Below, in pieces: positions 51,463 through 60,587 of a stretch of 64,000 nucleotides of DNA. The notes below the pieces were generated by a model. The model was not told where the DNA came from. It did no database searches and was given only the letters and a program-made list of their open reading frames with translations. Every line of letters starts with the position of its first letter. The first letter of the stretch is position 1. The DNA is from Gammaproteobacteria bacterium (GTDB taxonomy: Bacteria > Pseudomonadota > Gammaproteobacteria > Steroidobacterales > Foliamicaceae): NCBI GenBank assembly GCA_011523505.1, contig WTGP01000012.1, positions 19,038 to 83,037 on the forward strand, given 5' to 3'. Made by a program: the position numbers and the translations under genes.

Positions 51463-52779
51463 CTACGGGCGTTTGTGAACGACTCCCTCCTTCATGACGA
51501 ACAACACGTTTTCCAGGGTTCCGATCTCTTCGTAGGGATTGCCTGAAACCGCGATCAGGTCGGCCTGCAATCCTTCGGTGATCCGGCCGACCTGATCGCC
51601 GATCCCCAGCAAGTCGGCCGCGCGCACGGTGGCCGCGCGGATCGCCTCGGCAGGCGTCATCCCGAATTCCACCATGCGCGAGAACTGCCGGGCATTGTCG
51701 CCATGCGGAAACACGCCGCTGTCCGTGCCGAAGACTATTTCTATGCCCGCGGCATGCGCTCTTCTGAAGCTATCGCGCTGGATCTTCCCGACCTGGCGCT
51801 CTTTTTCCAGCGACTCCGCCAACATGCCGCTCTCTTCGCCTTCCGAGAGAATGTACTCGGTAACGTAGATGTCCATGACGAAGGTCGTGCCACGCTCCTT
51901 CGCCAGCTCGATGATTTCGTCGGTCAGGAAACTCGCGTGCTCGACCGAGTCGACGCCGGCCAGGATCGCGTTTCGGATGCCTGCCGTTCCATGCGCGTGG
52001 ACCGCGACCTTGCGTCCGTGCGCGCGGGCCTCGTCCACTAGCGCCTCCAGTTCCTCGAGCGTGTACTGCACCGCGTCGAGTCTCGTTCCGCTGGACAGGA
52101 CCCCGCCGGTCGTGCACGTCTTGATGAGGTCTACGCCGAACTTCACGTTCTGGCGAACCATCTGGCGGACCTGCCAGGGTCCGTCGGCGACACCGGTTCC
52201 CTTCACCCCGTATTCGTGCGGCAAGAGGTTTCTGTCGCTGCAATGACCGCCGGTAATGCCCACGGGCGGGCCGGAAACCAGCATTCTGGGCCCAGCCACT
52301 TCACCGGCGGCGATCGCGTCCCGGAGGGCGACGTCCGCGTAGCCGGGCGCACCCACGTTCCGCACTGTCGTGAATCCCGCCTGCAGCGTGGCCGCCGCGT
52401 TCTTGACGCCATTGATCGTGGCTTCCGGAAGCGACACGACCAGTGTTCTCAGTCCGTGGTCGTCCGAGTCGTGCAGCAAGTGGGTATGGGCGTCGATCAG
52501 GCCGGGCAGAAGCGTGTAGCCGGACAGATCGATGAACTCGGAATCCGCCGGAATCGGCTGTTCGCTGGACGGAGTTACGGCGACAATCACGCCGTCCTCG
52601 ATGGCGATGGTCCGGTCAGCGAGGATTTCCCCCGCTTCCACATCGACTATCGCGCCGGCGCGAACGTACGTATCGGGTTCCGCGTGGCCGGCCTGGCCAA
52701 GCAGCAACGCGATCGCAAGAAATCCCGCGTTGCGCAAGACCAACGGAATTCCCGGAGTTCTTGTTGTGTATTCGTTCAC
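51463..52779 (-). CDS. Exported amidohydrolase (imidazolonepropionase-like)
   Basis: A 438-residue metal-dependent amidohydrolase with a signal sequence (about residues 12-33). Metal ligands: HxH in IDAHTHLLH, a Lys in DLIKTCTTGG, His in VHAHGTAG and EHASFL, and Asp in GTDSGVF. The early beta-sandwich (ILADRTIAIEDGVIVAV) and the end (GLQADLIAV) are standard. Such enzymes include Xaa-Pro and Xaa-His dipeptidases. Divergent from the prolidase-like gene, which would suit a shared role in peptide use. Confidence 0.84.
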   Translation of the reverse strand: MNEYTTRTPGIPLVLRNAGFLAIALLLGQAGHAEPDTYVRAGAIVDVEAGEILADRTIAIEDGVIVAVTPSSEQPIPADSEFIDLSGYTLLPGLIDAHTHLLHDSDDHGLRTLVVSLPEATINGVKNAAATLQAGFTTVRNVGAPGYADVALRDAIAAGEVAGPRMLVSGPPVGITGGHCSDRNLLPHEYGVKGTGVADGPWQVRQMVRQNVKFGVDLIKTCTTGGVLSSGTRLDAVQYTLEELEALVDEARAHGRKVAVHAHGTAGIRNAILAGVDSVEHASFLTDEIIELAKERGTTFVMDIYVTEYILSEGEESGMLAESLEKERQVGKIQRDSFRRAHAAGIEIVFGTDSGVFPHGDNARQFSRMVEFGMTPAEAIRAATVRAADLLGIGDQVGRITEGLQADLIAVSGNPYEEIGTLENVLFVMKEGVVHKRP

Positions 52780-52930
52780 TAACGGGATGATAGACCTTGA
52801 ATTGGCTACGAGGCGCTTGCAAATGGCTTGAGCAGGGGAAGGACGCGGTCTGCCATCCCGGGATCGCGAGCGTCGGCAATACCCGGTACACTCTGGCGTG
52901 CACGCAAGCCAGCGCTGATGGAGGCCGCAA

Positions 52931-54268
52931 ATGCCTGAAGGGCCTGAGCCCGGTTCCTGGGCGTCCCTGTATCGAGACCATGTCGCGGAGTGGGACAGGC
53001 GGGTCGCCGATGCGTGCGGCGCGTGCGGAGTTGACGGGGTCGTCGTGTTCTCGGGTGCGGCGAAGGTTCGCCACCGGGACGATCTCGAGTATCCGTTCTT
53101 CGCCGAACCCTACTTCAAGGCCTGGGTACCGAACGCTTATCCCGACTCCGTCCTGAAGATCGTTCCGGGCGAAACCCCGGTCCTGGTCTGGTTGCGGCAT
53201 GAAGACTTCTGGCACATGCCGGCGCCCGAGCCTTCCGGGTTCTGGGCCGAACAACTGGAGATTCGCTGCGTTTCGAAGAAGGGAGACCTGCTGAAGGAAC
53301 TGGGCGGGGTGTCGCGGTTGGCCGGCATCGGCGAGGAAGCGCAGGAAGCAATGGGATTCGCGAGCGTCAACGACGAGAAGCTGCTGACGCATCTGGATTA
53401 CCACCGTGCCTGCAAGACGCGCTACGAGGTCGCATGCATCGAGGAAGCGAACCGTGCGGCGGCGCCGGGGCATGCCGCCACCGGGGACGCTCTGACGGGG
53501 CGGCCTTCGGAATTCGAACTCAATGGCATCTATTGCCGCTCGTCGGGACAGCGCGAGTCGTCGCTGCCGTATCAGAGCATCGTGGCCCTGAATGAACACG
53601 CCGCGGTCCTGCATTACCAGAACCTCGACCCGCAGCCTCCCGAGCAGTTCCGCTCATTCCTGATCGACGCCGGCGCCAATCACAACGGCTATGCTTCGGA
53701 CATCACCCGCACATGGACTTCGCCGGGCGATCCTTTCGCCGACCTGATCGAGTCGCTCGATGTCCTCCAGCGGACGATATGCGAGGAGGCATGTTCGGGG
53801 ATCAGCTTCATATCACTGCACGATCGGACGCATCAATTGCTGGCCGAAGTGCTGGCGGAACACGGAATCATCCGTTGCTCCGCGGATGAAGGTTACGAAC
53901 GAGGCCTTACGCGCACCTTTCTTCCGCACGGACTCGGCCACCTGCTGGGCCTGCAGGTCCACGACGCCGGCGGCCGCCTGGAATCGCCCGACGGAGCCGA
54001 GCGCAATCCCCCGTCCGAGCATCCGTTCCTGCGCCTGACCCGGCCGCTGGAGCCCGGCTTCGTCGTGACCATCGAACCGGGCCTGTATTTCATACCCGCC
54101 TTGCTGAACGAGGTCCGCAACGGGCCTCTCCGTGCAACCGTCAACTGGGAAGCCGTGGAGCGCTGGCAGCCCTATGGGGGAATCCGGATTGAGGACGACG
54201 TGCTGGTAACCGGGAACGGCAGCCGGAACCTGACCCGGCCCGCATTGGAGCGCTGCGGCATCGCCTGA
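52931..54268 (+). CDS. pepQ: M24 family Xaa-Pro dipeptidase-like peptidase
   Basis: A 445-residue PepQ-like enzyme cleaving Xaa-Pro dipeptides; such prolidases also hydrolyse organophosphate triesters. The pita-bread domain has the metal ligands Asp in IDAGANHNGYASDITR, His in LPHGLGHLLGLQVHD, Glu in VTIEPGLYF and Glu in GIRIEDDVLV. The N-terminal domain (about 1-170) is the aminopeptidase P-like half. Divergent from the amidohydrolase; convergent with the monooxygenase gene. Symbol assigned by family resemblance. Confidence 0.88.
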   Translation: MPEGPEPGSWASLYRDHVAEWDRRVADACGACGVDGVVVFSGAAKVRHRDDLEYPFFAEPYFKAWVPNAYPDSVLKIVPGETPVLVWLRHEDFWHMPAPEPSGFWAEQLEIRCVSKKGDLLKELGGVSRLAGIGEEAQEAMGFASVNDEKLLTHLDYHRACKTRYEVACIEEANRAAAPGHAATGDALTGRPSEFELNGIYCRSSGQRESSLPYQSIVALNEHAAVLHYQNLDPQPPEQFRSFLIDAGANHNGYASDITRTWTSPGDPFADLIESLDVLQRTICEEACSGISFISLHDRTHQLLAEVLAEHGIIRCSADEGYERGLTRTFLPHGLGHLLGLQVHDAGGRLESPDGAERNPPSEHPFLRLTRPLEPGFVVTIEPGLYFIPALLNEVRNGPLRATVNWEAVERWQPYGGIRIEDDVLVTGNGSRNLTRPALERCGIA

Positions 54269-54284
54269 CGGCATGCCGTTTTCG

Positions 54285-55925
54285 TCAGCTCAGCGCAAAG
54301 CCCGCGTAACCGTTTTCGACGACCTGCTCGCACCGCTCCACGTAGGCCGGGAAGCCACCCACGTACGGTAGGAAGCCGCCGGGCTTGCCCGGGATATTGG
54401 CGCCCGTGTACCAGGACGCGCAGTCCCCGCGTATCGAGCGTTGCGCCACCTCGTCGTTGTGGACCGCCCAGGCGTCCTCGTCTTGCGCCTCGGCTTCGAT
54501 CGCGTCCAGTCCGCGCTCGCGCATGTGCGCGAGGCAATCGGCAATCCAGTCCACGTGCTGCTCCACGCCCGTGACCATGTTGATCAGCACCGACGGGCTG
54601 CCCGGGCCGTTCACCATGAACAGGTTGGGGAATCCGTGGGTCGCCAGGCCGAGATAGACGCGCGGGCCGTCCGTCCACTTCTCGCGCAGGGTCAGGCCGT
54701 TGCGGCCGCGCAGGTCCATGGCCAGCAGCGCGCCCGTGATCGCGTCGTATCCGGTCGCGAACACGATCGCGTCCACCGCATGCACCCTGCCTCCAACGCG
54801 AATACCCTCGGGCACGATGCCGTCGATCGGGTCCCGGCTGATATCCACCAGCGACACGTTCCCGCGGTTGTAGGTGGGGTAGTAATCCGTGTCCACGCAC
54901 ATGCGCTTGCAGCCCAGCGGAAAGTCGGGCGTCAGAAGTTCGGCCACCTTCTCGTCGTCCACAAGCTTGCGGATCTTGCGGCGCACGAAGTCGGACGCGG
55001 TCCGGTTGGCTTGCGCGTCGAACAGCAGATCGGCGAACGCGCCTTGGAACGCCAGCCCGTGGTCTCCCCACCAGCGCTCGTACACGTCCTCGCGCTGTTG
55101 TTCGGAAACGGCCAGCGCGGACCGGCCCGCCGGTTTGAACGGCAGCGCGGTGAAGCCTTTTTTCGATGCGGCGCGAATCTCGCCGTAGCGGGACTTCACG
55201 TCGTCCAATTCATCCGGATCGAGCGGACGGTTGCTGGCCGGGACGGCGTAATTTGGCGTGCGCTGAAACACCGAAACGTGCCTGGCCTGCGCAGCGATCA
55301 GCGGAATGCACTGGATGCCGGACGATCCCGTGCCGATGACGGCCACCTTCAGGTCCGTGAAATCCACTTCTTCATGCGGCCATTGGCCGGTGTGATACGT
55401 GGTGCCGGCGAACGTGTCGCGCCCCGGGATGTCCGGGAGGTTGGGCGTCGACAGAACGCCGCTGGCCATGACGCAGAAGCGTGCCTTGTGCGTTTGCCCG
55501 TCGTTGGTGATGACCGTCCAGTGCGAGGGGGTCTTATCGGTAGCCTCCTGGAACGTGGCCGCCGTGACGCGCGTATTGAACTGAATGTCGCGGCGCAGGT
55601 CGAACCGGTCGGCCACGTGCCGGATGTAGGAAAGGATTTCCGGCTGCGACGCATACCGCTCGGTCCATTCCCACTCCTGCTGCAGATCGTCGTCGAACTG
55701 GTACGAGTAATAGATGCTCTCGATATCGCAGCGGCACCCCGGATAGCGGTTCCAGTACCAGGTGCCCCCCACATCGCCGCCCGCTTCGAAGGCTTGCACG
55801 GAAAAACCCAGCCGGCGGAATTTATACAGCGCGTAGACGCCGGCGAACCCGGCGCCGACCACGATCACGTCCAGGAGCGCGCCGGGCGGACCGCTTCCCG
55901 CGTCGCGTTCAGCCAATTTGCTCAC
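54285..55925 (-). CDS. Baeyer-Villiger monooxygenase
   Basis: A 546-residue flavin monooxygenase that inserts oxygen next to ketones. The fingerprint FxGxxxHxxxWP is exact as FAGTTYHTGQWP. It is flanked by two dinucleotide motifs, VVGAGFAGVYAL (FAD) and VIGTGSSGIQCI (NADPH); GGTWYWNRYPGCRCD is typical of cyclohexanone and steroid monooxygenases. GTG 55925 overlaps the upstream amidohydrolase stop (GTGA) and gives a compact N-terminus; ATG 55958 would add 11 residues. A lactone product could be handled by the coupled amidohydrolase, but this is inference. Confidence 0.9.
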   Translation of the reverse strand: MSKLAERDAGSGPPGALLDVIVVGAGFAGVYALYKFRRLGFSVQAFEAGGDVGGTWYWNRYPGCRCDIESIYYSYQFDDDLQQEWEWTERYASQPEILSYIRHVADRFDLRRDIQFNTRVTAATFQEATDKTPSHWTVITNDGQTHKARFCVMASGVLSTPNLPDIPGRDTFAGTTYHTGQWPHEEVDFTDLKVAVIGTGSSGIQCIPLIAAQARHVSVFQRTPNYAVPASNRPLDPDELDDVKSRYGEIRAASKKGFTALPFKPAGRSALAVSEQQREDVYERWWGDHGLAFQGAFADLLFDAQANRTASDFVRRKIRKLVDDEKVAELLTPDFPLGCKRMCVDTDYYPTYNRGNVSLVDISRDPIDGIVPEGIRVGGRVHAVDAIVFATGYDAITGALLAMDLRGRNGLTLREKWTDGPRVYLGLATHGFPNLFMVNGPGSPSVLINMVTGVEQHVDWIADCLAHMRERGLDAIEAEAQDEDAWAVHNDEVAQRSIRGDCASWYTGANIPGKPGGFLPYVGGFPAYVERCEQVVENGYAGFALS

Positions 55926-57484
55926 GGCTGCGGGGATGCGCGTGTCCGCAGCGCGCATTCCGCCTGGTTGGGGAAGGGTTGACGGTCTTCACGATAGAGC
56001 GGCACGATATCTTCTTTCCGGTTGGCTTGCAGCACCTCCTCGAACCCGAAGGGGAGTCCCCTGGCGGCGTCCGGCAATTCGGCGCACACAAAATGAGTGC
56101 CTACGGTGTATCGGCAGTCCTCCGGCAAGGCGCCGGAGAAGCCTGCGCGGTTGCCGCTGCGCAGCCGCCCGTCGACGAACGTGGCCAGCACTTCCTGTGC
56201 CGTCGCGCGCAGCAGGTCGTCGAACGGATCGCCGGATTGCTTCCGGAAAACCATAATGTCCGCCGCCAGCCCCGCTTCCAGCTTGCCCGTGACCGCCTCG
56301 AGCCCCAGCGCGTAGGCGCCGTTGCCGGTGGCCATTTGCCATAAGTCCGCCGACGACAGGACCGGGCTGCCCGACCCGCGTCCGAAGAGCTCCGCTGCGC
56401 ACCGCAGTTCCTCGAGCATGTTGTACGAACCCGAAACCGACCAATCCGTGCCGATCGCCATCCGCACGTTCTCCCGAATCAGCGCGGGAATGTCGGCCGT
56501 TTCGCCGTAGAGGGCGACGTTGGAGCGCGGCGACCAGATCAGCGTCACGTCGAGATCGCCCAGCCTTCCGATATCGCCGGAATCCAGGCCCACCCCGTGG
56601 ATCAGCGAGAAGCGCCGATCCGATTTGCGCGTTGCAACATAGTCAAGAAAGAATAGGCCTTCCAACCGGGCGGCAAGGTCCGTGCCCTCGGCCACGTGCG
56701 GTACGTACGGTGCGCGCGCGGGAAGGTCCTCGGTCAACTCCGGGCGGAAGGCTTCCGTGCCTGGGTCGGGAAACGATCGCAACCGCCGGATGCGCCGCAT
56801 TGCTTCCGGGCCGAAGGGAAACGTCCTGATGTCGGCGGGGTATTCGTATTGCGGGCGCTGCCGGGAGCCGGCGTTCTTTGCCAGGCCCCGGACCGCGCCC
56901 GACCCGGCGATCAGCGTCGTGCCGGCAAGCAGGTGCCGAAGCTCGATCCAGAAGAGCGTCTTCGCGTCGTCCGTGCCGTCCTTGTAGCGAATCTTGTCCG
57001 AGCCGTCCCCAAATCCGGACTCGGGGATCCATTCGTCGCGATGCGCATAGACGGGCAGCGCCTCCCGGTCCCCCGCCGTCAACATCTGGAAGCTGTAGCG
57101 CGTGTGCTCGTGCGGGTTGATCAGCCCGGGAGACACGTAGTTCCTTCCGCAGTCGAATACCACGGCGTTCCCCGCCGCGGACTCGATTCCGTCGTCAGGA
57201 ACCAGCTCGACGATCCTGCCCCCGGAGACGAGAACCGCGCCATACTGCGCGCCGCCCGTACCTGTCAGCAGGTTGCCGACGATCAGCGTCTTCTCCGATT
57301 CGAACCCACCCGCTGTGAACCGGCAGGTCCCCGCAGGCACAACGCTTACGTGTTCATCCGAATCGAACGCGTGAGCAGCCGATGAATCCGCCGCCGCGCC
57401 CATCAGCATCGCCCAAAAGAGCAACGCCGCCGCCAGCGACCGAGTCACGGAAACCCTGACCCGCACGGGACCTGCAGCAATCAT
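55922..57484 (-). CDS. Exported amidohydrolase
   Basis: A 520-residue amidohydrolase of the TRZ/ATZ type with a signal sequence (about residues 14-35). Metal motifs are NPHEHTR (in place of HxH, an atypical HEH), SLIHGVGLD and IGTDWSVSGS. The C-terminal GLAADIMVFRKQ is standard for the family. The start of the Baeyer-Villiger gene overlaps its stop, so the two are one transcript together with the NTF2-like gene upstream. The atypical HEHT motif may change metal binding. Substrate unknown. Confidence 0.82.
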   Translation of the reverse strand: MIAAGPVRVRVSVTRSLAAALLFWAMLMGAAADSSAAHAFDSDEHVSVVPAGTCRFTAGGFESEKTLIVGNLLTGTGGAQYGAVLVSGGRIVELVPDDGIESAAGNAVVFDCGRNYVSPGLINPHEHTRYSFQMLTAGDREALPVYAHRDEWIPESGFGDGSDKIRYKDGTDDAKTLFWIELRHLLAGTTLIAGSGAVRGLAKNAGSRQRPQYEYPADIRTFPFGPEAMRRIRRLRSFPDPGTEAFRPELTEDLPARAPYVPHVAEGTDLAARLEGLFFLDYVATRKSDRRFSLIHGVGLDSGDIGRLGDLDVTLIWSPRSNVALYGETADIPALIRENVRMAIGTDWSVSGSYNMLEELRCAAELFGRGSGSPVLSSADLWQMATGNGAYALGLEAVTGKLEAGLAADIMVFRKQSGDPFDDLLRATAQEVLATFVDGRLRSGNRAGFSGALPEDCRYTVGTHFVCAELPDAARGLPFGFEEVLQANRKEDIVPLYREDRQPFPNQAECALRTRASPQP

Positions 57485-57512
57485 TTGGCCGGTAGGCCTG
57501 CGGCGAGCGTGG

Positions 57513-58142
57513 CTATTCGCTGGCGGCTTTTTCCTTTGCCTCGGCCGTCCAGGCTTCCCTTACCGTGCGGCCGCGCTCGAGAAGGGGCGTGAATTTTTCG
57601 TAATCCACCTCCTTCTCCCTGAGCTTGTCGATATAGGCCGTGGGTGTGAGGGGCGACTCCGCCCAATGGATAAACCGCCATCCCTCGGGCTTCTTGCGCA
57701 ATACCGCGCTCATCCGGATTTCCTCTCCCAGGGGGCTCCTCCCTCGCATCTTCATTTCGAAATGCATGTACCACACGGCAATGGCCAGATCGTCGGCGAT
57801 GAGCTTGACCGAAATGTCATACATCTCCTCGCGCAGCGCTTCCAGCACCGGGTTCGGCAGGGGCGGAGCCAGATAGGCCCTGAGCGGCTCCCAACCGAGG
57901 AACCAGCGCTCCTGTTCCTCGGCCAGATAGAAGGGCACCTCTTCGTCCTGGTCCCACAGGTCCAGCACCTTGCGGAAATCCTGGGTGTTCCAGACTTCCG
58001 CGGTGTGGTGAATAAAGGCCTTTATGGCTTCGATTTCGTCCTGCTCGGCAGCCTGGGCCGAATCGATCGAATGTGCAGTCATGGTCAATGCCACTCCCAA
58101 TAGAAAAGTCGCCCGCAGCGACGTAAACACGGTTGAACGCAC
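57513..58142 (-). CDS. Exported NTF2/SnoaL-like protein
   Basis: A 209-residue protein with a signal peptide (about residues 1-30, SAQAAE) and a SnoaL/NTF2-like cone fold: helix EIEAIKAFIHHTAEVWNTQDF, followed by strands including ISVKLIADDLAIAVWYMHFEM and AVLRKKPEGWRFIHWAE. The NTF2 fold is used for small-ligand binding or isomerase and lyase activity (scytalone dehydratase, ketosteroid isomerase). It precedes the amidohydrolase by 28 bases and probably belongs to the same operon as the Baeyer-Villiger gene. Confidence 0.78.
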   Translation of the reverse strand: MRSTVFTSLRATFLLGVALTMTAHSIDSAQAAEQDEIEAIKAFIHHTAEVWNTQDFRKVLDLWDQDEEVPFYLAEEQERWFLGWEPLRAYLAPPLPNPVLEALREEMYDISVKLIADDLAIAVWYMHFEMKMRGRSPLGEEIRMSAVLRKKPEGWRFIHWAESPLTPTAYIDKLREKEVDYEKFTPLLERGRTVREAWTAEAKEKAASE

Positions 58143-58208
58143 GATTTTCCCCTTGCAGGTGCCAACACGGCAATCGTAACTGCTTGCTTTCCTCGGGCAA
58201 ATAGCGCG

Positions 58209-58943
58209 TCAGGCGCCGGCAATCAGCAAGCGGTAGCCGATGTCGAGTTCCGTTTCCTTCAGAAGCGCTCCGTACTTGCGTTGCCAGTTACCGGATTCGA
58301 GGTCGCCGCTCAGTTGCGCGAGCCCGGTCTCGGTTTCCGACAGCTTGGAGAACGTGGACATCGCGCCGCGCACGCGCTCGTCGAGATAGGCGTCGGGGCG
58401 CCGCCAGCAGGAGCCGAGAAAGCCGTCGGTGCAATCGTGTGGAACGGGGACTGTCTGCACTGTTACGGATCCCAATTCGCGCTCGAAGTCGCGGATCGAC
58501 GGAAATATCCGACGGTCGATCTCGAAGAGTTCCGGGAAATAGTCGGTCAACCAGAATCCCCGCGCTTCGGGGTCGCATGTCAGCACAACGACACGGTCGC
58601 GCGCAACGCGCCTCAGCTCCTGAAGCCCTTTCGCCCGGTCGCGCCAGTGATGCACGGACAGGATCGCCATCGCCGCGTCGAAACTGTCATTCCCGAACGG
58701 CAGGGAGTCCGCCGTAGCCTGGATCGCGGAGGCGCTGTCGGGCGGCCGTTGCGCGATCATCGTCAGCGACGGCTCCACGGCCACGACATGCCGGTCGGTC
58801 GGCTCATAAGAGCCTGCCCCGGCGCCAACGTTGATGACGGACTTCGCGTCGCCAAGCGCACACCATATCGCCTTCTCGATGCGCGGATCGGGCCGTCGAA
58901 AGTCCGCGTACCCGCGCCCGATCCTGTCGTACAGCGCCGTCAT
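58209..58943 (-). CDS. Class I SAM-dependent methyltransferase
   Basis: A 244-residue methyltransferase. Motif I is INVGAGAGSYEP, a conservative variant of the usual GxGxG, followed by VAVEPS and the post-I segment LPFGNDSFDAAMAILSVHHW, as in UbiE/Coq5-like enzymes. ATG 58943 (MTALYDRIG) is preferred; the open frame extends eight codons further. The acceptor is not predictable. Confidence 0.82.
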   Translation of the reverse strand: MTALYDRIGRGYADFRRPDPRIEKAIWCALGDAKSVINVGAGAGSYEPTDRHVVAVEPSLTMIAQRPPDSASAIQATADSLPFGNDSFDAAMAILSVHHWRDRAKGLQELRRVARDRVVVLTCDPEARGFWLTDYFPELFEIDRRIFPSIRDFERELGSVTVQTVPVPHDCTDGFLGSCWRRPDAYLDERVRGAMSTFSKLSETETGLAQLSGDLESGNWQRKYGALLKETELDIGYRLLIAGA

Positions 58944-58982
58944 CGCGGCAGGATAACAGGCGCCCAAGGCGTCGCTTGTCGG

Positions 58983-59312
58983 TTATTTGGGCGGGAGGCT
59001 TGCGGCGAATGCGGCTGCTTCTTCCACCCAGGTTTTCAGGTCCGGCTTTGACTCTATTCCGGCTGGTTCCACCAGCGCCCATCCCGTCATGACGCGGCCC
59101 GTGATGTTGGCGGGCTGAGTGTGCGGCCGGGCAAGCGTTTCCTCGTGCTTGTCTTTCCCCAGGCGAACGATCAGCGAACCCTTCCATGTCCCGAGGCACA
59201 TGTTGCCGTTGATCAGGAAGCAAACGCCCCCGAACATCTTCTTCTCGGAGAAACCCGCATGCCCCTCAAGCAACGGACGGATTCGCTCAATCAATACCTC
59301 GTCTTCTTTCAC
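58983..59312 (-). CDS. TfoX/Sxy N-terminal domain protein
   Basis: A 109-residue protein of the TfoX N-terminal family: KKMFGGVCFLINGNMCLGTW and VRLGKDKHEE. Full-length TfoX/Sxy activates competence with CRP; stand-alone N-domains like this have unclear roles. GTG 59312 has a strong GGAGGAA Shine-Dalgarno. The promoter region is the left half of the 31-bp inverted repeat shared with the Fic gene. Confidence 0.85.
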   Translation of the reverse strand: MKEDEVLIERIRPLLEGHAGFSEKKMFGGVCFLINGNMCLGTWKGSLIVRLGKDKHEETLARPHTQPANITGRVMTGWALVEPAGIESKPDLKTWVEEAAAFAASLPPK

Positions 59313-59348
59313 GCTTCCTCCTTCCAAGGCTTCTCAACTCTATGCCCG

Positions 59349-59432
59349 TGATCCGAATAATACCTCTATTCGAATCATAATATTGCGATACGTGGCAGAT
59401 ATATGATTCGAATAGAGGTATTATTCGGATCA
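59349..59432. promoter_or_regulatory. 31-bp perfect inverted repeat in the divergent tfoX-fic promoter region
   Basis: Arms at 59349-59379 and 59402-59432 are exact reverse complements, with a 22-base loop. Each arm contains a smaller dyad (CGAATA/TATTCG) and, in the outward direction, a -10-like TATTAT: 59419-59424 toward fic on + and 59357-59362 toward tfoX on -. The region is AT-rich against the surrounding DNA. The layout suggests mirror-image promoters or operators serving both genes, possibly bound by a dimeric repressor. Confidence 0.75.
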
Positions 59433-59463
59433 TTCCAATCGAACCGGAACGGAAGGACCCGTC

Positions 59464-60552
59464 ATGACCTACATCTGGGAACTTGAGAACTGGCCGCATT
59501 TCACGTGGAATGTGGAGGTTGTCCAGGACAACAGCTATCGCTACGCGCTTGCTGTAAACCGGCTCGCCCGCGACGTGCAGCCGCTTTCCGATCAGGAGCG
59601 CACCAACTCGATGATCGATCTGATGGTCGCCGAGGCCCAGAAGACATCGCGGATTGAGGGCGAGACTGTCGATCCCGAGGCCGTTCGCTCATCCATCCTC
59701 AAGCAACTGGGCCTGGCCGATGAGGATCGATGGAAGGACCCTGACGCTCGCGGTATCGCTCATCTGGTGGTTCAGTCCCGCCAGGAATTCGCCAAGCCGC
59801 TGACCGTTGAGGCCTTGTGCTCCTGGCACCGGGAATTCCTCAGCGAACGGATGCGTAACGCGGGACGCTGGCGTACCGAGCCGGTCTGGATCGTGTCCGG
59901 CGTTGCCGGGAAGGAAAAAGTGCACTTTGAGGGGCCTCCGGCTTCCAGGGTCGCCGGCGAAATGGAGACCTTCGTCGAATGGTTCAACGCCAGCAGTTCA
60001 TTGCCGGGACCGGTGCGCTCCGGCGTCGCCCACTTGTACTTCGAGTCCATTCATCCGTTTGCGGACGGAAATGGGCGCATGGGGAGGGCGATAGCCGAGA
60101 TTGCGCTGTCCCAGGAGCTGGGCTACCCGGCATTGCTGAGCCTGTCCGCCGCCATTGATCGGCAACGCAAGGAGTACTATCGGATGCTCAACCAGGCCAG
60201 CCGGCAAAGCAGTATGGACATTACCAACTGGCTGGAATGGTGGACGCGGTGCGTCCTGAATTCTCAGGAGCAGGCCAGGGAGCAGATCGCGTTCGTGATT
60301 CGCAAGGCCGCGTTCTGGCGCAGCTACGGGAAGCGCGTCAACGACCGCCAGGAGAAGGTGTTGGCCCGCATGTTGCGCGAAGGTCCCGAGGGCTTCAAGG
60401 GCGGCATGAGTGCGCGCAAATACGTAGCGCTGACGGGTTGCTCAGGACCAACGGCCACCCGGGACCTGTCCTATCTCACGAAAATCGGGGCGCTTGAGCG
60501 GCTGCCCGCCGGCGGGCGCAGCACGCGCTATGACCTGCGCTTGCCGGGATGA
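59464..60552 (+). CDS. Fic family protein (DUF4172-type N-domain)
   Basis: A 362-residue Fic protein with an N-terminal DUF4172-like region (YIWELENWPHFTWN). The inhibitory helix motif (S/T)xxxE(G/N) appears as TSRIEGE (about residues 59-65), and the catalytic motif H197-PFADGNGRMGR is intact. So it is a class II, self-inhibited AMPylator. The C-terminus is a winged helix (SARKYVALTGCSGPTATRDLSYL), common in this group and likely DNA-binding, perhaps at the inverted repeat upstream. Shine-Dalgarno GGAAGG supports ATG 59464. Confidence 0.88.
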   Translation: MTYIWELENWPHFTWNVEVVQDNSYRYALAVNRLARDVQPLSDQERTNSMIDLMVAEAQKTSRIEGETVDPEAVRSSILKQLGLADEDRWKDPDARGIAHLVVQSRQEFAKPLTVEALCSWHREFLSERMRNAGRWRTEPVWIVSGVAGKEKVHFEGPPASRVAGEMETFVEWFNASSSLPGPVRSGVAHLYFESIHPFADGNGRMGRAIAEIALSQELGYPALLSLSAAIDRQRKEYYRMLNQASRQSSMDITNWLEWWTRCVLNSQEQAREQIAFVIRKAAFWRSYGKRVNDRQEKVLARMLREGPEGFKGGMSARKYVALTGCSGPTATRDLSYLTKIGALERLPAGGRSTRYDLRLPG

Positions 60553-60587
60553 CATGTTGCGTAGTCTCCTTCGTCAGGGGACGTTCG

